Origin: an uncultured Clostridia bacterium
GTDB taxonomy: Bacteria > Bacillota > Clostridia > Christensenellales > Aristaeellaceae
Reading direction: 5' to 3'
DNA length: 31,069 bases
Assembly: GCA_944363005.1 (NCBI GenBank)
Contig: CALVTV010000027.1
Location: forward strand, 1-31,069
This document shows positions 15,684 through 23,102 of the stretch, piece by piece. Position 1 is the first letter of the stretch, and the number at the start of each line of letters is the position of its first letter. The notes beneath the pieces were generated by a model. It did no database searches and was not told the DNA's origin. It saw only the letters and a program-made list of their open reading frames with translations. Position numbers and translations under genes: made by a program.

Positions 15684-16413
15684 CTTCCTCATCCCTTCTG
15701 CCGGGCAAAAGCAGGATGTCGTCGTAAATCTGCTCCTGTTCGGCGTGCAGTTTTCCCAGCTTGAGCAGCTCAAGCATCGCCATAAAATAGGAAACAATCT
15801 CGTTTCGCGTCACATCGGCAGAGAGCATGTCCGTAAAGAGCACAGGCCCATGGCGCAGCCTCGCCGTGAGGTTGAACACGCACTGTTCAATGGTAAACGC
15901 ATCGCGCGTGATGGAGCGGAACACGCGGCCCGGCTCCTCCACCTGCGTTTGCCGGGCCAAAATCCGTTCCAGCGCGCGCACCAGGGCATCCAGCGACAAA
16001 CCCGTCAGCTCGATGGGCTGCGGCGGCAGCGGATATTCCTCCGGCAGCTTGGAAAAGACCTGCATGGCCGCCTGCTCAAACTCCTTCATCCGGCCCGCGC
16101 TTTCCTTGTAGAGCTTGTATTCCTCCAGCCGGCGGATGAGCGCCTGCTCGGGCGTCTCCTCCCCCTCTTCCGGCTCCTGCGGCGGACGCGGCAAGAGCGC
16201 GCGCGACTTGATCTCCAGCAGCGTCGCTGCCATCGTCAAGAACTCGCTCGCCGTGTCCATATCCAGTTCGCCCACCCCCTGCATGGAGGCCAGGTACTGC
16301 TCGGTGATTTCCGAAACGAAGATGTCCTTGATGTCAACCTTCGCCTTGGTAATCAGGTGCAGCAGCAAATCGAGCGGGCCTTCAAACTGCTTGAGGGAAA
16401 TGTATACCGCCAT
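15664..16413 (-). CDS. scpA: Segregation and condensation protein A
   Basis: This 249-residue kleisin partner of SMC shows the family opening (ISLKQFEGPLDLLLHLITKAKVDIKDIFVSEITEQYLA), the middle FLTMAATLLEIKSRALLP, and a C-terminal winged helix (FLAMLELLKLGKL-like: FMAMLELLKLGKLHAEQE). It binds the SMC head with its ends. ATG at 16413 is 3 bases after the site-2 protease stop, and that gene's GGGGG end serves as ribosome site. Confidence 0.95.
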   Translation of the reverse strand: MAVYISLKQFEGPLDLLLHLITKAKVDIKDIFVSEITEQYLASMQGVGELDMDTASEFLTMAATLLEIKSRALLPRPPQEPEEGEETPEQALIRRLEEYKLYKESAGRMKEFEQAAMQVFSKLPEEYPLPPQPIELTGLSLDALVRALERILARQTQVEEPGRVFRSITRDAFTIEQCVFNLTARLRHGPVLFTDMLSADVTRNEIVSYFMAMLELLKLGKLHAEQEQIYDDILLLPGRRDEEDGTANA

Positions 16414-16416
16414 CGC

Positions 16417-17196
16417 TTACCCCCACAGCGCCCGAACCGGCCAAAGCAAAGCCCGCTGTACCGGGAACACGACCGCATAGATGATGTTGCCCAAAAAACC
16501 CTGCGCCGCAAGCACGAGCACCACCAGCATCGCAATTTGAAACGCGCGCTGAGAGAGATGAAAGCGGCCCTTGAAGATCAGGTCGTTGAAAACATGGTAG
16601 CCGTCCAGCGGCGGCAGGGGCAACACGTTGAACACGGCGAGGTTGAGATTGACCAGCGCCGTGTACGCGCTCAGGCGCACGAGGGGAACAAGCCAGGCAT
16701 GCGCAATCAAACCGTCGAAGTCCTGCAAAGCCGTTCCCGCGATCACCGACCACACGACGTTGTAGTCGTAGCTGACCATGGTCGAAAGTCCATAATAGTC
16801 GAGCACTTCCGGCCGCCACAAAAACGCGCTGGCCACCACCGTGACCACCGTAAAGAGCACGAACAGGATCAGATTGACGGTGATGCCCGCCAGCGACACG
16901 CGCAAATCCGCCTTGAGGCGGTCGCCACGATAGTTGTACGGATTGACCGGCACGGGCTTTGCCCAACCGAACCCGGCAAAGAACATCAGCAATGCGCCAA
17001 GCGGGTCCAGATGCGCGAGCGGGTTGAGCGTAAGCCGTCCGGCATTCTTGGCCGTATTGTCGCCGCTTCGCCAGGCCGCATAGGCATGGCCCCACTCATG
17101 GCAGCATAGGCCGATGAGCACCGCCAGCACACGATAAATCGCCTGATCAAAAAACGCGAGCGGCTCACGCAGCAGCGTCTGGATATAGTCAAGCAC
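16417..17196 (-). CDS. Site-2 protease family (M50) membrane metalloprotease
   Basis: A 259-residue polytopic protein with the zinc motif HEWGH at residues 33-37 in the first helix and the second motif NVLPLPPLDG in a later helix. This is the signature of the small group III site-2 proteases, which cleave within the membrane; the substrate is unknown. Such genes often precede scpA-scpB in Clostridia. Start is uncertain: I prefer GTG at 17196 (AAAGGGGG 9 bases upstream), because the ATG at 17220 would leave only about 10 leader bases after the predicted promoter. Confidence 0.88.
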   Translation of the reverse strand: MLDYIQTLLREPLAFFDQAIYRVLAVLIGLCCHEWGHAYAAWRSGDNTAKNAGRLTLNPLAHLDPLGALLMFFAGFGWAKPVPVNPYNYRGDRLKADLRVSLAGITVNLILFVLFTVVTVVASAFLWRPEVLDYYGLSTMVSYDYNVVWSVIAGTALQDFDGLIAHAWLVPLVRLSAYTALVNLNLAVFNVLPLPPLDGYHVFNDLIFKGRFHLSQRAFQIAMLVVLVLAAQGFLGNIIYAVVFPVQRALLWPVRALWG

Positions 17197-17236
17197 AGCC
17201 GCGTTCCCCCTTTCCATCATCGCAATAAACCTTTAT

Positions 17237-17266
17237 AGTTTACCGCACAAAACGTCCCCCTGTCAA
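17237..17266 (-). promoter_or_regulatory. Promoter of the site-2 protease/scpAB/mscL operon
   Basis: TTGACA at 17266-17261, an 18-base spacer and TAAACT at 17242-17237. The perfect -35 makes up for a weaker -10. Between it and the sigE terminator (17267-17403) I see no gene. Confidence 0.6.
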
Positions 17267-17403
17267 GCCGGGCGGCAGGGCGTACCTTTCTATTTTTTAA
17301 GCCGCTCCGCGCGCACTGAACCCTTCGATTGTTGTCGGATTGCCCCTCGAGGTCTGCAAGTCCCGTTGCGCTTTTCCCAAAGGTTGCAAGAAGAGGAACG
17401 CAA

Positions 17404-17446
17404 TAAAAAAAGCGGACTGTTGCCCGCCTTTCCCCATGCGCATGGG
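17404..17446 (-). terminator. Terminator region after sigE
   Basis: Just after the sigE stop lies the perfect palindrome CCCATGCGCATGGG (17446-17433). Then comes a short GCGGG/TCCGC hairpin (17427-17412) followed by seven T on the minus strand. The second hairpin plus T-run is the likely terminator. Confidence 0.75.
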
Positions 17447-17447
17447 T

Positions 17448-18173
17448 TCATCCCATCTGTGCCATATCCTTTTGCAGCCGAAGCAGAATTCGCTTTTCCA
17501 GCCGGGAGATGTAGCTCTGGCTGATGCCCATGATGTCCGCAACTTCCTTTTGCGTCTTTTCTGCGCCGCCGCCCAATCCAAAGCGCAGGCGCATGATTTC
17601 CTTTTCCCGCATGGAAAGGCGGGAGAGTGCCGTAGCGAGCATCTGCCGCTCGACAGTTTCCTCGATCGAGCGGTAAACCATGTCTCCCTCCGTGCCCAGG
17701 ATGTCCGAAAGAAGCAGTTCGTTGCCGTCCCAGTCGGTGTTCAGCGGCTCGTCGAGCGAAACCTCCAGCTTCTGCCGGCTCGTTCGGCGCAGGAACATGA
17801 GGATCTCGTTTTCAATGCACCGCGAAGCGTACGTCGCCAGCTTGATCTTCTTGAGCGGATCAAACGTGTTGACCGCCTTGATCAACCCAATCGTGCCAAT
17901 GGAGATGAGGTCTTCGATGCCTACGCCCGTGTTTTCAAACTTGCGGGCAATGTAGACGACCAGTCTGAGATTGTGCTCAATGAGCGTCTGCCTGACGGTA
18001 TTGGGCTCCTGCTCCATGCGCGCAAACAGCGCCTGCTCCTCCTCGCGCGTCAGCGGCGCGGGCAGTGAATCGCTCCCGCCGATGTACGCGACCGTGCCCT
18101 CCGGCCGGATCAGCGTGAGCGCAGGCCGCGCAATGCGCCTTGCCCAGTTGTGTTCAACCCTCTGCCTTTCCAT
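17448..18173 (-). CDS. sigE: Sporulation sigma factor SigE (pro-sigma-E)
   Basis: A 241-residue mother-cell sigma factor, close in length to the 239 of B. subtilis. After a pro-sequence of about 29 residues comes YIGGSDSLPAPLTREEEQ, the conserved junction. Then follow region 2 (NLRLVVYIARKFENTGVGIEDLISIGTIGLIKAVNTF, KKIKLATYASRCIENEILMFLRR), DEPLNTDWDGNELLLSDILGTE, and region 4 (TQKEVADIMGISQSYISRLEKRI). ATG at 18173 has GAGGGG 7 bases before it; the longer frame to 18218 is unlikely. It overlaps spoIIGA by 20 bases, so the protease and its substrate are coupled. The usual Bacillus neighbour sigG is absent downstream. Confidence 0.96.
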   Translation of the reverse strand: MERQRVEHNWARRIARPALTLIRPEGTVAYIGGSDSLPAPLTREEEQALFARMEQEPNTVRQTLIEHNLRLVVYIARKFENTGVGIEDLISIGTIGLIKAVNTFDPLKKIKLATYASRCIENEILMFLRRTSRQKLEVSLDEPLNTDWDGNELLLSDILGTEGDMVYRSIEETVERQMLATALSRLSMREKEIMRLRFGLGGGAEKTQKEVADIMGISQSYISRLEKRILLRLQKDMAQMG

Positions 18174-18939
18174 ATGCATCCCCCTCTTGATTTGATCCTT
18201 CGATTTCATCGCTGTCAAGCAGCGATTGCGGCAACAGTGCCGGCGCGTCCGGCGACAATGCCGGGGAAAGCGCCAACACGCATTTCACCCCAATGCTCCG
18301 CCCTTCGACGGCCACATTTGTGCTTTCTGGCGCCAGACAGCCCATCATCTGCCGCCCGCCGGCCGTGTCCGCGAAGATCGGCCGCAGCGGCATGTCCCCC
18401 AGCTCAAACCAGGCGCGCGCCGCCTTCTCCGGCAGAACGATCACCGCCCGATGCGTCAGGTAATCACGAAGGCAGTTGCCGCTGTCCACCATCGCCTCAA
18501 ACGAGGCGCGCTTCCCACGGACTACGCAGCTCACCCGCACGCGCCGCACGCTGCGCGCCGCTTGCCGCGCCCGGCAGACCGACAATGCCATGCCGCCCAC
18601 TGCCAACGCGCCGATGATCCACGCCGCCCACAGCGAACCGGTCGCGCCGCTGAGCGCTTGAATCGTGCCGCCGAGCAGCCCTTCCGCCGCCAGCAGCAGC
18701 CAGGCGCCCCGCAAGGCGTCCCTTCCCGACGCGAAGGCCACGCGGGCCATGATCCATGCCGTCACCGGCCAGAGCAGCAGGCGGCTTGTCCAGCCCGCTT
18801 GCCGCGCAAGCCAGGCCAGTCCCGCTCCCAATACCGCTGCCGCCGCGACGCGCTGCGCACACACACGACGGCCCATCATTCGAAGCGCCATGCACAGGCA
18901 CAGCGCGTCCGCCAGAACATCCAGAACTGCTTCGTTCAT
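18154..18939 (-). CDS. spoIIGA: Pro-sigma-E processing aspartic peptidase SpoIIGA
   Basis: A 261-residue protein with four to five N-terminal membrane segments (to about residue 122) and a C-terminal aspartic-protease half. The catalytic motif DSGN is at 152-155, followed by LRDYLTHRAVIVLPE. In the family it cleaves pro-SigE after a forespore signal. It starts NEAVLDVLADALCLCMALRMM, matching the usual first helix. ATG at 18939 has no ribosome site. A longer frame from 19026 adds 29 residues foreign to the family. A TATAAT lies only 6 bases before the ATG (see regulatory entry). It is followed directly by sigE. Confidence 0.9.
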   Translation of the reverse strand: MNEAVLDVLADALCLCMALRMMGRRVCAQRVAAAAVLGAGLAWLARQAGWTSRLLLWPVTAWIMARVAFASGRDALRGAWLLLAAEGLLGGTIQALSGATGSLWAAWIIGALAVGGMALSVCRARQAARSVRRVRVSCVVRGKRASFEAMVDSGNCLRDYLTHRAVIVLPEKAARAWFELGDMPLRPIFADTAGGRQMMGCLAPESTNVAVEGRSIGVKCVLALSPALSPDAPALLPQSLLDSDEIEGSNQEGDAYGKAEG

Positions 18940-18945
18940 GTCCGC

Positions 18946-19021
18946 ATTATATCGCCAGAGCCGTGAATTCGCCTGTCGTTTGATTGCGCGAAAAAAGAGG
19001 AATGCTCGTCCACTTTCGACA
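18946..19021 (-). promoter_or_regulatory. spoIIGA promoter with candidate Spo0A boxes
   Basis: TATAAT lies at 18951-18946. At the -35 position is AGGCGAA (18974-18968), one base off the Spo0A box TGNCGAA. A perfect box TGTCGAA lies at 19021-19015, centred about 80 bases above the inferred start. In B. subtilis the spoIIG promoter also carries Spo0A sites near -37 to -55 and -81 to -94, so the geometry is similar. The inferred start coincides with the spoIIGA ATG. Confidence 0.55.
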
Positions 19022-19070
19022 AACATTCCCCACCGATCGCGCCTGTATGCGCATCCTTTTCACTTCAATA

Positions 19071-19101
19071 GAAAAAGCCCTCCCCCTTTCGGAGGAAGGC
19101 T
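19071..19101 (-). terminator. Intrinsic terminator of cysS
   Basis: AGCCTTCCTCC pairs with GGGGGAGGGCT around a GAAA tetraloop (19101-19076), followed by TTTTT on the minus strand. It begins 9 bases after the cysS stop. Confidence 0.92.
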
Positions 19102-19109
19102 CAAAAGGC

Positions 19110-20510
19110 TCAGATTGCCTTGCTGATCTGCTGTCCCTGTTTGGTGTCCTTGAGCACGTAGCCCATGGCGATGATCTCGTCGCGCAGGCGGTCGCTCTCC
19201 GCCCAATTCTTGTTGGCGCGGGCCTCGGCGCGCTGCGCCAGCAGCGCCTGCACCTTGTCGTCATCGGCGTCGGTTTTGCGCGAAAGGATGCCCAGCACGC
19301 CCGCCAGCTCATCGAGCGTATCGAGCGCCGCCTTCACGGCCGCCTTCGGGCTGTTCTCATCGAGCGCCGCGTTGGCCGCACGCACCAGCTCAAAGAGCTT
19401 GCCGATGGCGTCCGCCGTGTTCAGGTCGTCATCCATCGCGGCGTCAAAGCCCTCGCGGGCCTCGCGGATCTTTTCCATCAGATCGTTTTCGCGCTCGCCC
19501 AATTCGCCATCTTTCGCGTTTTCCAGCAGGAAAGCGTAGTGGTCGCGCGCCGTATACAGCCGGTCAAGCGACGCCTTCGCCTGCTCAATCATCTCGCGGG
19601 AGAAGTTGATCGGGCTGCGGTAATGCGCGCTGAGCATGAACATGCGCACGGCCTCCAGATCAAACTCCTTGGCGATGTCGCGCACGGTGAAGAAGTTGCC
19701 CAGCGACTTGCTCATCTTCTGGTTGTCCACGTTGATGAAGCCGTTGTGCATCCAGTAATGGACGAACGGTTTGCCCGTCGCGCCCTCGGTCTGCGCGATT
19801 TCGTTTTCGTGATGCGGGAACACGAGGTCCTTGCCGCCGCAGTGAATGTCGATCGTCTCGCCCAGATACTTGGTGCTCATCGCGGAGCACTCGATGTGCC
19901 AACCCGGACGGCCCATGCCCCAGGGCGACTCCCACGCCGGCTCACCGGGCTTTTGCGCCTTCCAGAGCGCAAAGTCCATCGGATGGCGCTTGTTGGGATC
20001 GACGTCGATGCGCGCGCCGCTCTCCAAATCCTCCAGGTTCTGGCCGGAGAGCTTGCCATAGCCCGGGAACGCCTGCGTGTTGAAGTAAACGTCGCCGTTG
20101 TCGCACGCATACGCCAGGCCCTTTTGCTCGAGCTTTTGAATGAGCGCGATGATTTCCGGAATGTGCTCGGTCGCCTTGGGGTTGACCGTCGCCCGCTCGA
20201 TGCCCAGCGCGTCGGCATCCTTGTAGTATTCCGCGATGAACCGCTCGCCCAGTTCCTTGACCGTGATGCCTTCCTCGTTGGCCCGGCGGATCATCTTGTC
20301 GTCAATATCCGTAAAATTCTGCACGAACTTGACGTCGTAGCCCTTGTGCTCAAAGTAGCGGCGCAGCGTGTCAAATACGATGAACGGACGCGCGTTGCCG
20401 ATATGGAAATAGTTGTAGACGGTCGGGCCGCAGCAATAAATGCGCACCTTGCCCGGCTCAATCGGGACAAACTCTTCCTTCTTTCGGGACTGTGTGTTGT
20501 AAATCTGCAT
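19110..20510 (-). CDS. cysS: Cysteinyl-tRNA synthetase
   Basis: A 466-residue class I synthetase that charges tRNA-Cys, of normal family length. Visible are the opening MQIYNTQSRKKEEF, the zinc Cys and HIGH-type motif (CCGPTVYNYFHIGNARP, HIGN at 36-39), the central WHIECSAMSTKYLGETIDIHCGG and FPHHENEIAQ zinc-site region, and KMSKSLGN. ATG at 20510 has AAGGAGGAG 7 bases upstream. The frame stays open another 98 codons upstream to 20804, but that stretch is the T-box leader and not protein. Expression should rise when uncharged tRNA-Cys builds up. Confidence 0.97.
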   Translation of the reverse strand: MQIYNTQSRKKEEFVPIEPGKVRIYCCGPTVYNYFHIGNARPFIVFDTLRRYFEHKGYDVKFVQNFTDIDDKMIRRANEEGITVKELGERFIAEYYKDADALGIERATVNPKATEHIPEIIALIQKLEQKGLAYACDNGDVYFNTQAFPGYGKLSGQNLEDLESGARIDVDPNKRHPMDFALWKAQKPGEPAWESPWGMGRPGWHIECSAMSTKYLGETIDIHCGGKDLVFPHHENEIAQTEGATGKPFVHYWMHNGFINVDNQKMSKSLGNFFTVRDIAKEFDLEAVRMFMLSAHYRSPINFSREMIEQAKASLDRLYTARDHYAFLLENAKDGELGERENDLMEKIREAREGFDAAMDDDLNTADAIGKLFELVRAANAALDENSPKAAVKAALDTLDELAGVLGILSRKTDADDDKVQALLAQRAEARANKNWAESDRLRDEIIAMGYVLKDTKQGQQISKAI

Positions 20511-20558
20511 GCCTGAACTCCTCCTTGCTCTGCTGCGCCCGGCTGGTTGCGAGGCGAC

Positions 20559-20797
20559 AAAAAGCTCCGCCCTCTCTGCTTCCAGAGACGGCGGAGCCGC
20601 GGTTCCACTCTGATTGGGCGCAAAGCGCCCCCCTCTTCGCCTTAACACGGCGTCCATGCCGCTGCCTGCGCCAAGCGGTCGGCAGCGGAGCTCCCGGATG
20701 CACTTCTCCTTCCTCTGCCCGAGCGCGCTTTCAGCCGGCGGCGCGCCCTCTCTGCGGGGTGAAATCTGAAGGATACTCTTCCGTTCTTCGCCTGTAT
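20559..20797 (-). promoter_or_regulatory. T-box riboswitch (cysteine) with terminator
   Basis: Leader RNA upstream of cysS. It contains an AGAGAG motif (20753-20748), a candidate specifier TGC followed by A (20702-20700, Cys codon), the T-box core GTGGAACCGCGG (20608-20597), and a terminator hairpin GCTCCGCC/GGCGGAGC (20597-20564) ending in TTTTT. The T-box core overlaps the terminator's 5' arm, as needed for the antiterminator switch. Uncharged tRNA-Cys would allow read-through. Confidence 0.92.
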
Positions 20798-20802
20798 GCA
20801 TC

Positions 20803-20832
20803 ATTATAGCCCGCCCGAGCGGAGGATGTCAA
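20803..20832 (-). promoter_or_regulatory. Promoter of the T-box/cysS transcript
   Basis: TTGACA at 20832-20827, an 18-base spacer and TATAAT at 20808-20803. Both hexamers match consensus. Confidence 0.85.
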
Positions 20833-20895
20833 GCCCTTTGCGTCATCCATTGAACCGCTTTCAATTTTCCTCTTTGCGCGCGGCCCATTGTGTGC

Positions 20896-20901
20896 TATAA
20901 T
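20896..20901 (+). promoter_or_regulatory. Extended -10 promoter of the 41-residue membrane peptide gene
   Basis: TATAAT preceded by TGC (extended -10) lies 33 bases before the small gene. The -35 region (TTTGCG) is weak. It faces away from the cysS promoter. Confidence 0.6.
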
Positions 20902-20934
20902 ACAGGCAGCTCAAAAGGATGGAGGTTGATTCCC

Positions 20935-21060
20935 ATGGCGTCTAAGACTTCCGCTCGCGAGGAGCGCAAGAAGAAGATGGTGCGTCTGATCGCACTGGTC
21001 GCCTGCTGCGCGCTGGTGATCACGGCAATTCTGCCGTACGTCGCATCTGCCCTGTACTAA
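20935..21060 (+). CDS. Small single-span membrane protein, 41 residues
   Basis: ATG at 20935 has GGAGG 9 bases upstream and a promoter in front, and a strong terminator follows at once. So this is very likely a genuine stand-alone gene. The product starts with a charged stretch (SAREERKKKMVR) and continues as one membrane helix (LIALVACCALVITAILPYVASAL). Such Lys/Arg-then-helix miniproteins are common in Clostridia (DUF4044-like, from memory), with no known function. It is the only gene on this strand between cysS and dnaK. Confidence 0.8.
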   Translation: MASKTSAREERKKKMVRLIALVACCALVITAILPYVASALY

Positions 21061-21066
21061 GAGAGC

Positions 21067-21099
21067 CGCCGCTTCTCCCAAAAGAGAAGCGGCGTTTTT
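21067..21099 (+). terminator. Intrinsic terminator after the small membrane protein
   Basis: CGCCGCTTCTC pairs with GAGAAGCGGCG around a 6-base loop, followed by TTTTT. It sits between this gene and the convergent dnaK end. Confidence 0.93.
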
Positions 21100-21115
21100 C
21101 CTATCGCGTGCTCCG

Positions 21116-22888
21116 TCAATCGCTTTCGCCGGTATGTATGGCCGATGCGCTCTCCTTGAGCGCCTGGATACAGCGGCGAATGGTCTCGGCCTGCTCCGTC
21201 GTGATCTCCTCGGGGCGCGTCTTGTTGACGGCCTTGCGCAGGGCGGCGATGTCGTCCTTGATCCGCTTTTTTGCGGTGTGGTCGAGCTGCTTGTCCTTTT
21301 TCAGCGCTTCTTCCGTCTCATAGGCCAGGCGTTCGCCCTCGTTGCGCACATCCAGCGCCTCCTTGCGCGCCTTATCCCAGGCTTCGTAGGCGCGCGCATC
21401 GTCCATCGCGCGGCGAATCTCCTCCTCGCTCATGTTCGTAGTCGAGGAAATGGTGATCTCCTGGCTGTTGCCCGTGCCCAGGTCCTTGGCGGATACCTTC
21501 ACAATGCCGTTGGCGTCGATTTCAAACGTCACTTCGATCTGCGGCACACCTGCCATGGCCCGGCGAATGCCCTTGAGACGGAAATTGCCCAGCAACTTGT
21601 TGTCCCGCGCAAAGTGGCGCTCCCCCTGAAGCACCTTGATGTCCACCGCCGTCTGAAAGGGCGCGGCCGTGGTGAAGATCTGGCTGTGCTTGGTGGGGAT
21701 CGTCGTGTTGCGGTCGATGATCTTGGTGGCGATACCGCCGACCGTCTCGATGGACAGCGAAAGCGGCGTCACGTCCATGAGGATGATGTTCTGCGCGGCG
21801 GAGGTGACGCTCAACCCGTTGCCCGCCGCAAGCTTGGCGCCCTGCAACGCCGCGCCCATGGCCACGCACTCATCCGGGTTCATGGCCTTGCTGGGTGTCT
21901 TGCCCGTCAACCGCTTGACCAACTCCTGCACGGCCGGCATGCGCGTGCTGCCGCCCACGAGCAGCACCTGCGAGAGCTGCTGCATCGTCAGTCCGGCATC
22001 GGTCATCACCTGATTGACCGGTCCGCACGTGCGCTCGAGCAGGTCGTGCGTCATCTGTTCAAACTGCGCGCGCGTGACGGTGATGTCCATATGATGCGGG
22101 CCGTTCTTGTCCTGGCAGAGGAAAGGCAGCATGACCTGCGCCGTCATCTGCGCGGACAGTTCGCGCTTGGCCTTCTCCGCCGCCTCGCGCACGCGCAGCA
22201 TCGCCGCCTCGTCGCGCGAGAGATCGACCTTTTCCGTGCGCCGGAATTCCGCAATCAGGTGATCGGTGAGCCGCTGGTCAAAATCGTCGCCGCCCAGGTG
22301 GTTGTCACCGCTGGTGGCGAGCACCTCGATGACGCCGTCCCCGATCTCAATGAGCGATACGTCGAACGTGCCGCCGCCCAGATCATAGACCAGAATCTTC
22401 TGCGCCTGTCCGTGATCGAGGCCATAGGCAAAGGCCGCGGCCGTCGGTTCGTTGATGATGCGCAGCACCTCCAGCCCGGCAATGCGCCCCGCGTCCTTGG
22501 TGGCCTGGCGCTGGGCGTCCGTAAAGTACGCCGGGACGGTGATGACCGCCTGCGTGACCGTCTCGCCCAGGTAATCCTGCGCGTCGCGCCGGAGCTTTTG
22601 CAGGATCATCGCGGAGATTTCCTGCGGCGTGTAGCCCTTGCCGTCGATCTTCACGCGGGTGTCGTTGCCCATCTCGCGCTTGATGGAAAGCACGGTGCGC
22701 CCTGCGTTGACTGCTTGCTGGCGCAGCGCCGCTTCGCCGATCACCCGTTCGCCCGTCTTGGTAAAGCCGGCAACGGAGGGCGTCGTGCGTCCCCCTTCAG
22801 AATTGGGAATCACCACCGGCTCGCCGCCTTCCATCACGGCCATGCAGCTGTTGGTTGTGCCCAGATCAATGCCAATCACTTTGCTCAT
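21116..22888 (-). CDS. dnaK: Hsp70 family chaperone DnaK (orphan copy)
   Basis: A 590-residue ATP-driven chaperone. The ATPase domain shows IGIDLGTTNS, NEPTAAAFAYGLD, VYDLGGGTFDVSLIEIG and LLVGGSTRMPAVQ. The substrate domain shows DVTPLSLSIETVGG, IPTKHSQIF and EIDANGIVKVSAKDLGTGNSQEITI. It is somewhat shorter than usual because the C-terminal tail stops at HTGESD. The loop normally GIPPAPRGVPQ reads GIRRAMAGVPQ. There is no hrcA, grpE or dnaJ beside it and no CIRCE operator, so it may be a second, specialised copy with the main one elsewhere (inference). Its ATG has AGG 8 bases upstream. Confidence 0.93.
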   Translation of the reverse strand: MSKVIGIDLGTTNSCMAVMEGGEPVVIPNSEGGRTTPSVAGFTKTGERVIGEAALRQQAVNAGRTVLSIKREMGNDTRVKIDGKGYTPQEISAMILQKLRRDAQDYLGETVTQAVITVPAYFTDAQRQATKDAGRIAGLEVLRIINEPTAAAFAYGLDHGQAQKILVYDLGGGTFDVSLIEIGDGVIEVLATSGDNHLGGDDFDQRLTDHLIAEFRRTEKVDLSRDEAAMLRVREAAEKAKRELSAQMTAQVMLPFLCQDKNGPHHMDITVTRAQFEQMTHDLLERTCGPVNQVMTDAGLTMQQLSQVLLVGGSTRMPAVQELVKRLTGKTPSKAMNPDECVAMGAALQGAKLAAGNGLSVTSAAQNIILMDVTPLSLSIETVGGIATKIIDRNTTIPTKHSQIFTTAAPFQTAVDIKVLQGERHFARDNKLLGNFRLKGIRRAMAGVPQIEVTFEIDANGIVKVSAKDLGTGNSQEITISSTTNMSEEEIRRAMDDARAYEAWDKARKEALDVRNEGERLAYETEEALKKDKQLDHTAKKRIKDDIAALRKAVNKTRPEEITTEQAETIRRCIQALKESASAIHTGESD

Positions 22889-22941
22889 CGTATCATCCTA
22901 CCTTTAATATCGCAATCCATTGTGGCCGTACCACAAATCCT

Positions 22942-22970
22942 ATTGTATCCATCCCCGCACGCAAAGGCAA
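22942..22970 (-). promoter_or_regulatory. dnaK promoter
   Basis: TTGCCT at 22970-22965, a 17-base spacer and TACAAT at 22947-22942, giving a leader of about 47 bases. A TTGTGG/CCACAA stem (22936-22920) lies right at the inferred start. No CIRCE (TTAGCACTC-N9-GAGTGCTAA) is present. Confidence 0.7.
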
Positions 22971-23051
22971 GGGCGCGATTGTGAAAAAAAATCGCGGTCA
23001 ATCTATCCTGAAACAGCGCTTAAAAAAGACGGAAAATTTTTACAGCAAAAA

Positions 23052-23079
23052 TGAAATTTTCGCGCGCGCGTCTCGTCAT
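23052..23079 (+). promoter_or_regulatory. ECF-type promoter, probably autoregulatory
   Basis: TGAAAT at 23052-23057, 16 bases, then CGTCAT at 23074-23079. This resembles the TGAAAC-N16-CGTC pattern of Bacillus SigM/SigW-type promoters. It directly precedes an ECF sigma gene, which commonly drives its own promoter. Confidence 0.65.
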
Positions 23080-23102
23080 ATGATCAGGAGGTGAAAGGCG
23101 GC

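Noticed and set aside
20511..20804. N-terminal extension of cysteinyl-tRNA synthetase
   Set aside because: This stretch holds a T-box riboswitch with terminator, and the family start (MQIYNTQSRKK) has a strong ribosome site at 20510.
21134..22984. 616-codon open frame on the plus strand
   Set aside because: It is the exact antisense of dnaK, with no ribosome site or family features.
23009..23036. Second ECF-like promoter starting TGAAAC upstream of the sigma gene
   Set aside because: The -35-like TGAAAC is perfect, but no CGTC-type -10 follows at 15-17 bases.
22889..23051. CIRCE operator for HrcA upstream of dnaK
   Set aside because: I looked for TTAGCACTC with its inverse partner and found none; only a short TTGTGG/CCACAA stem is present.
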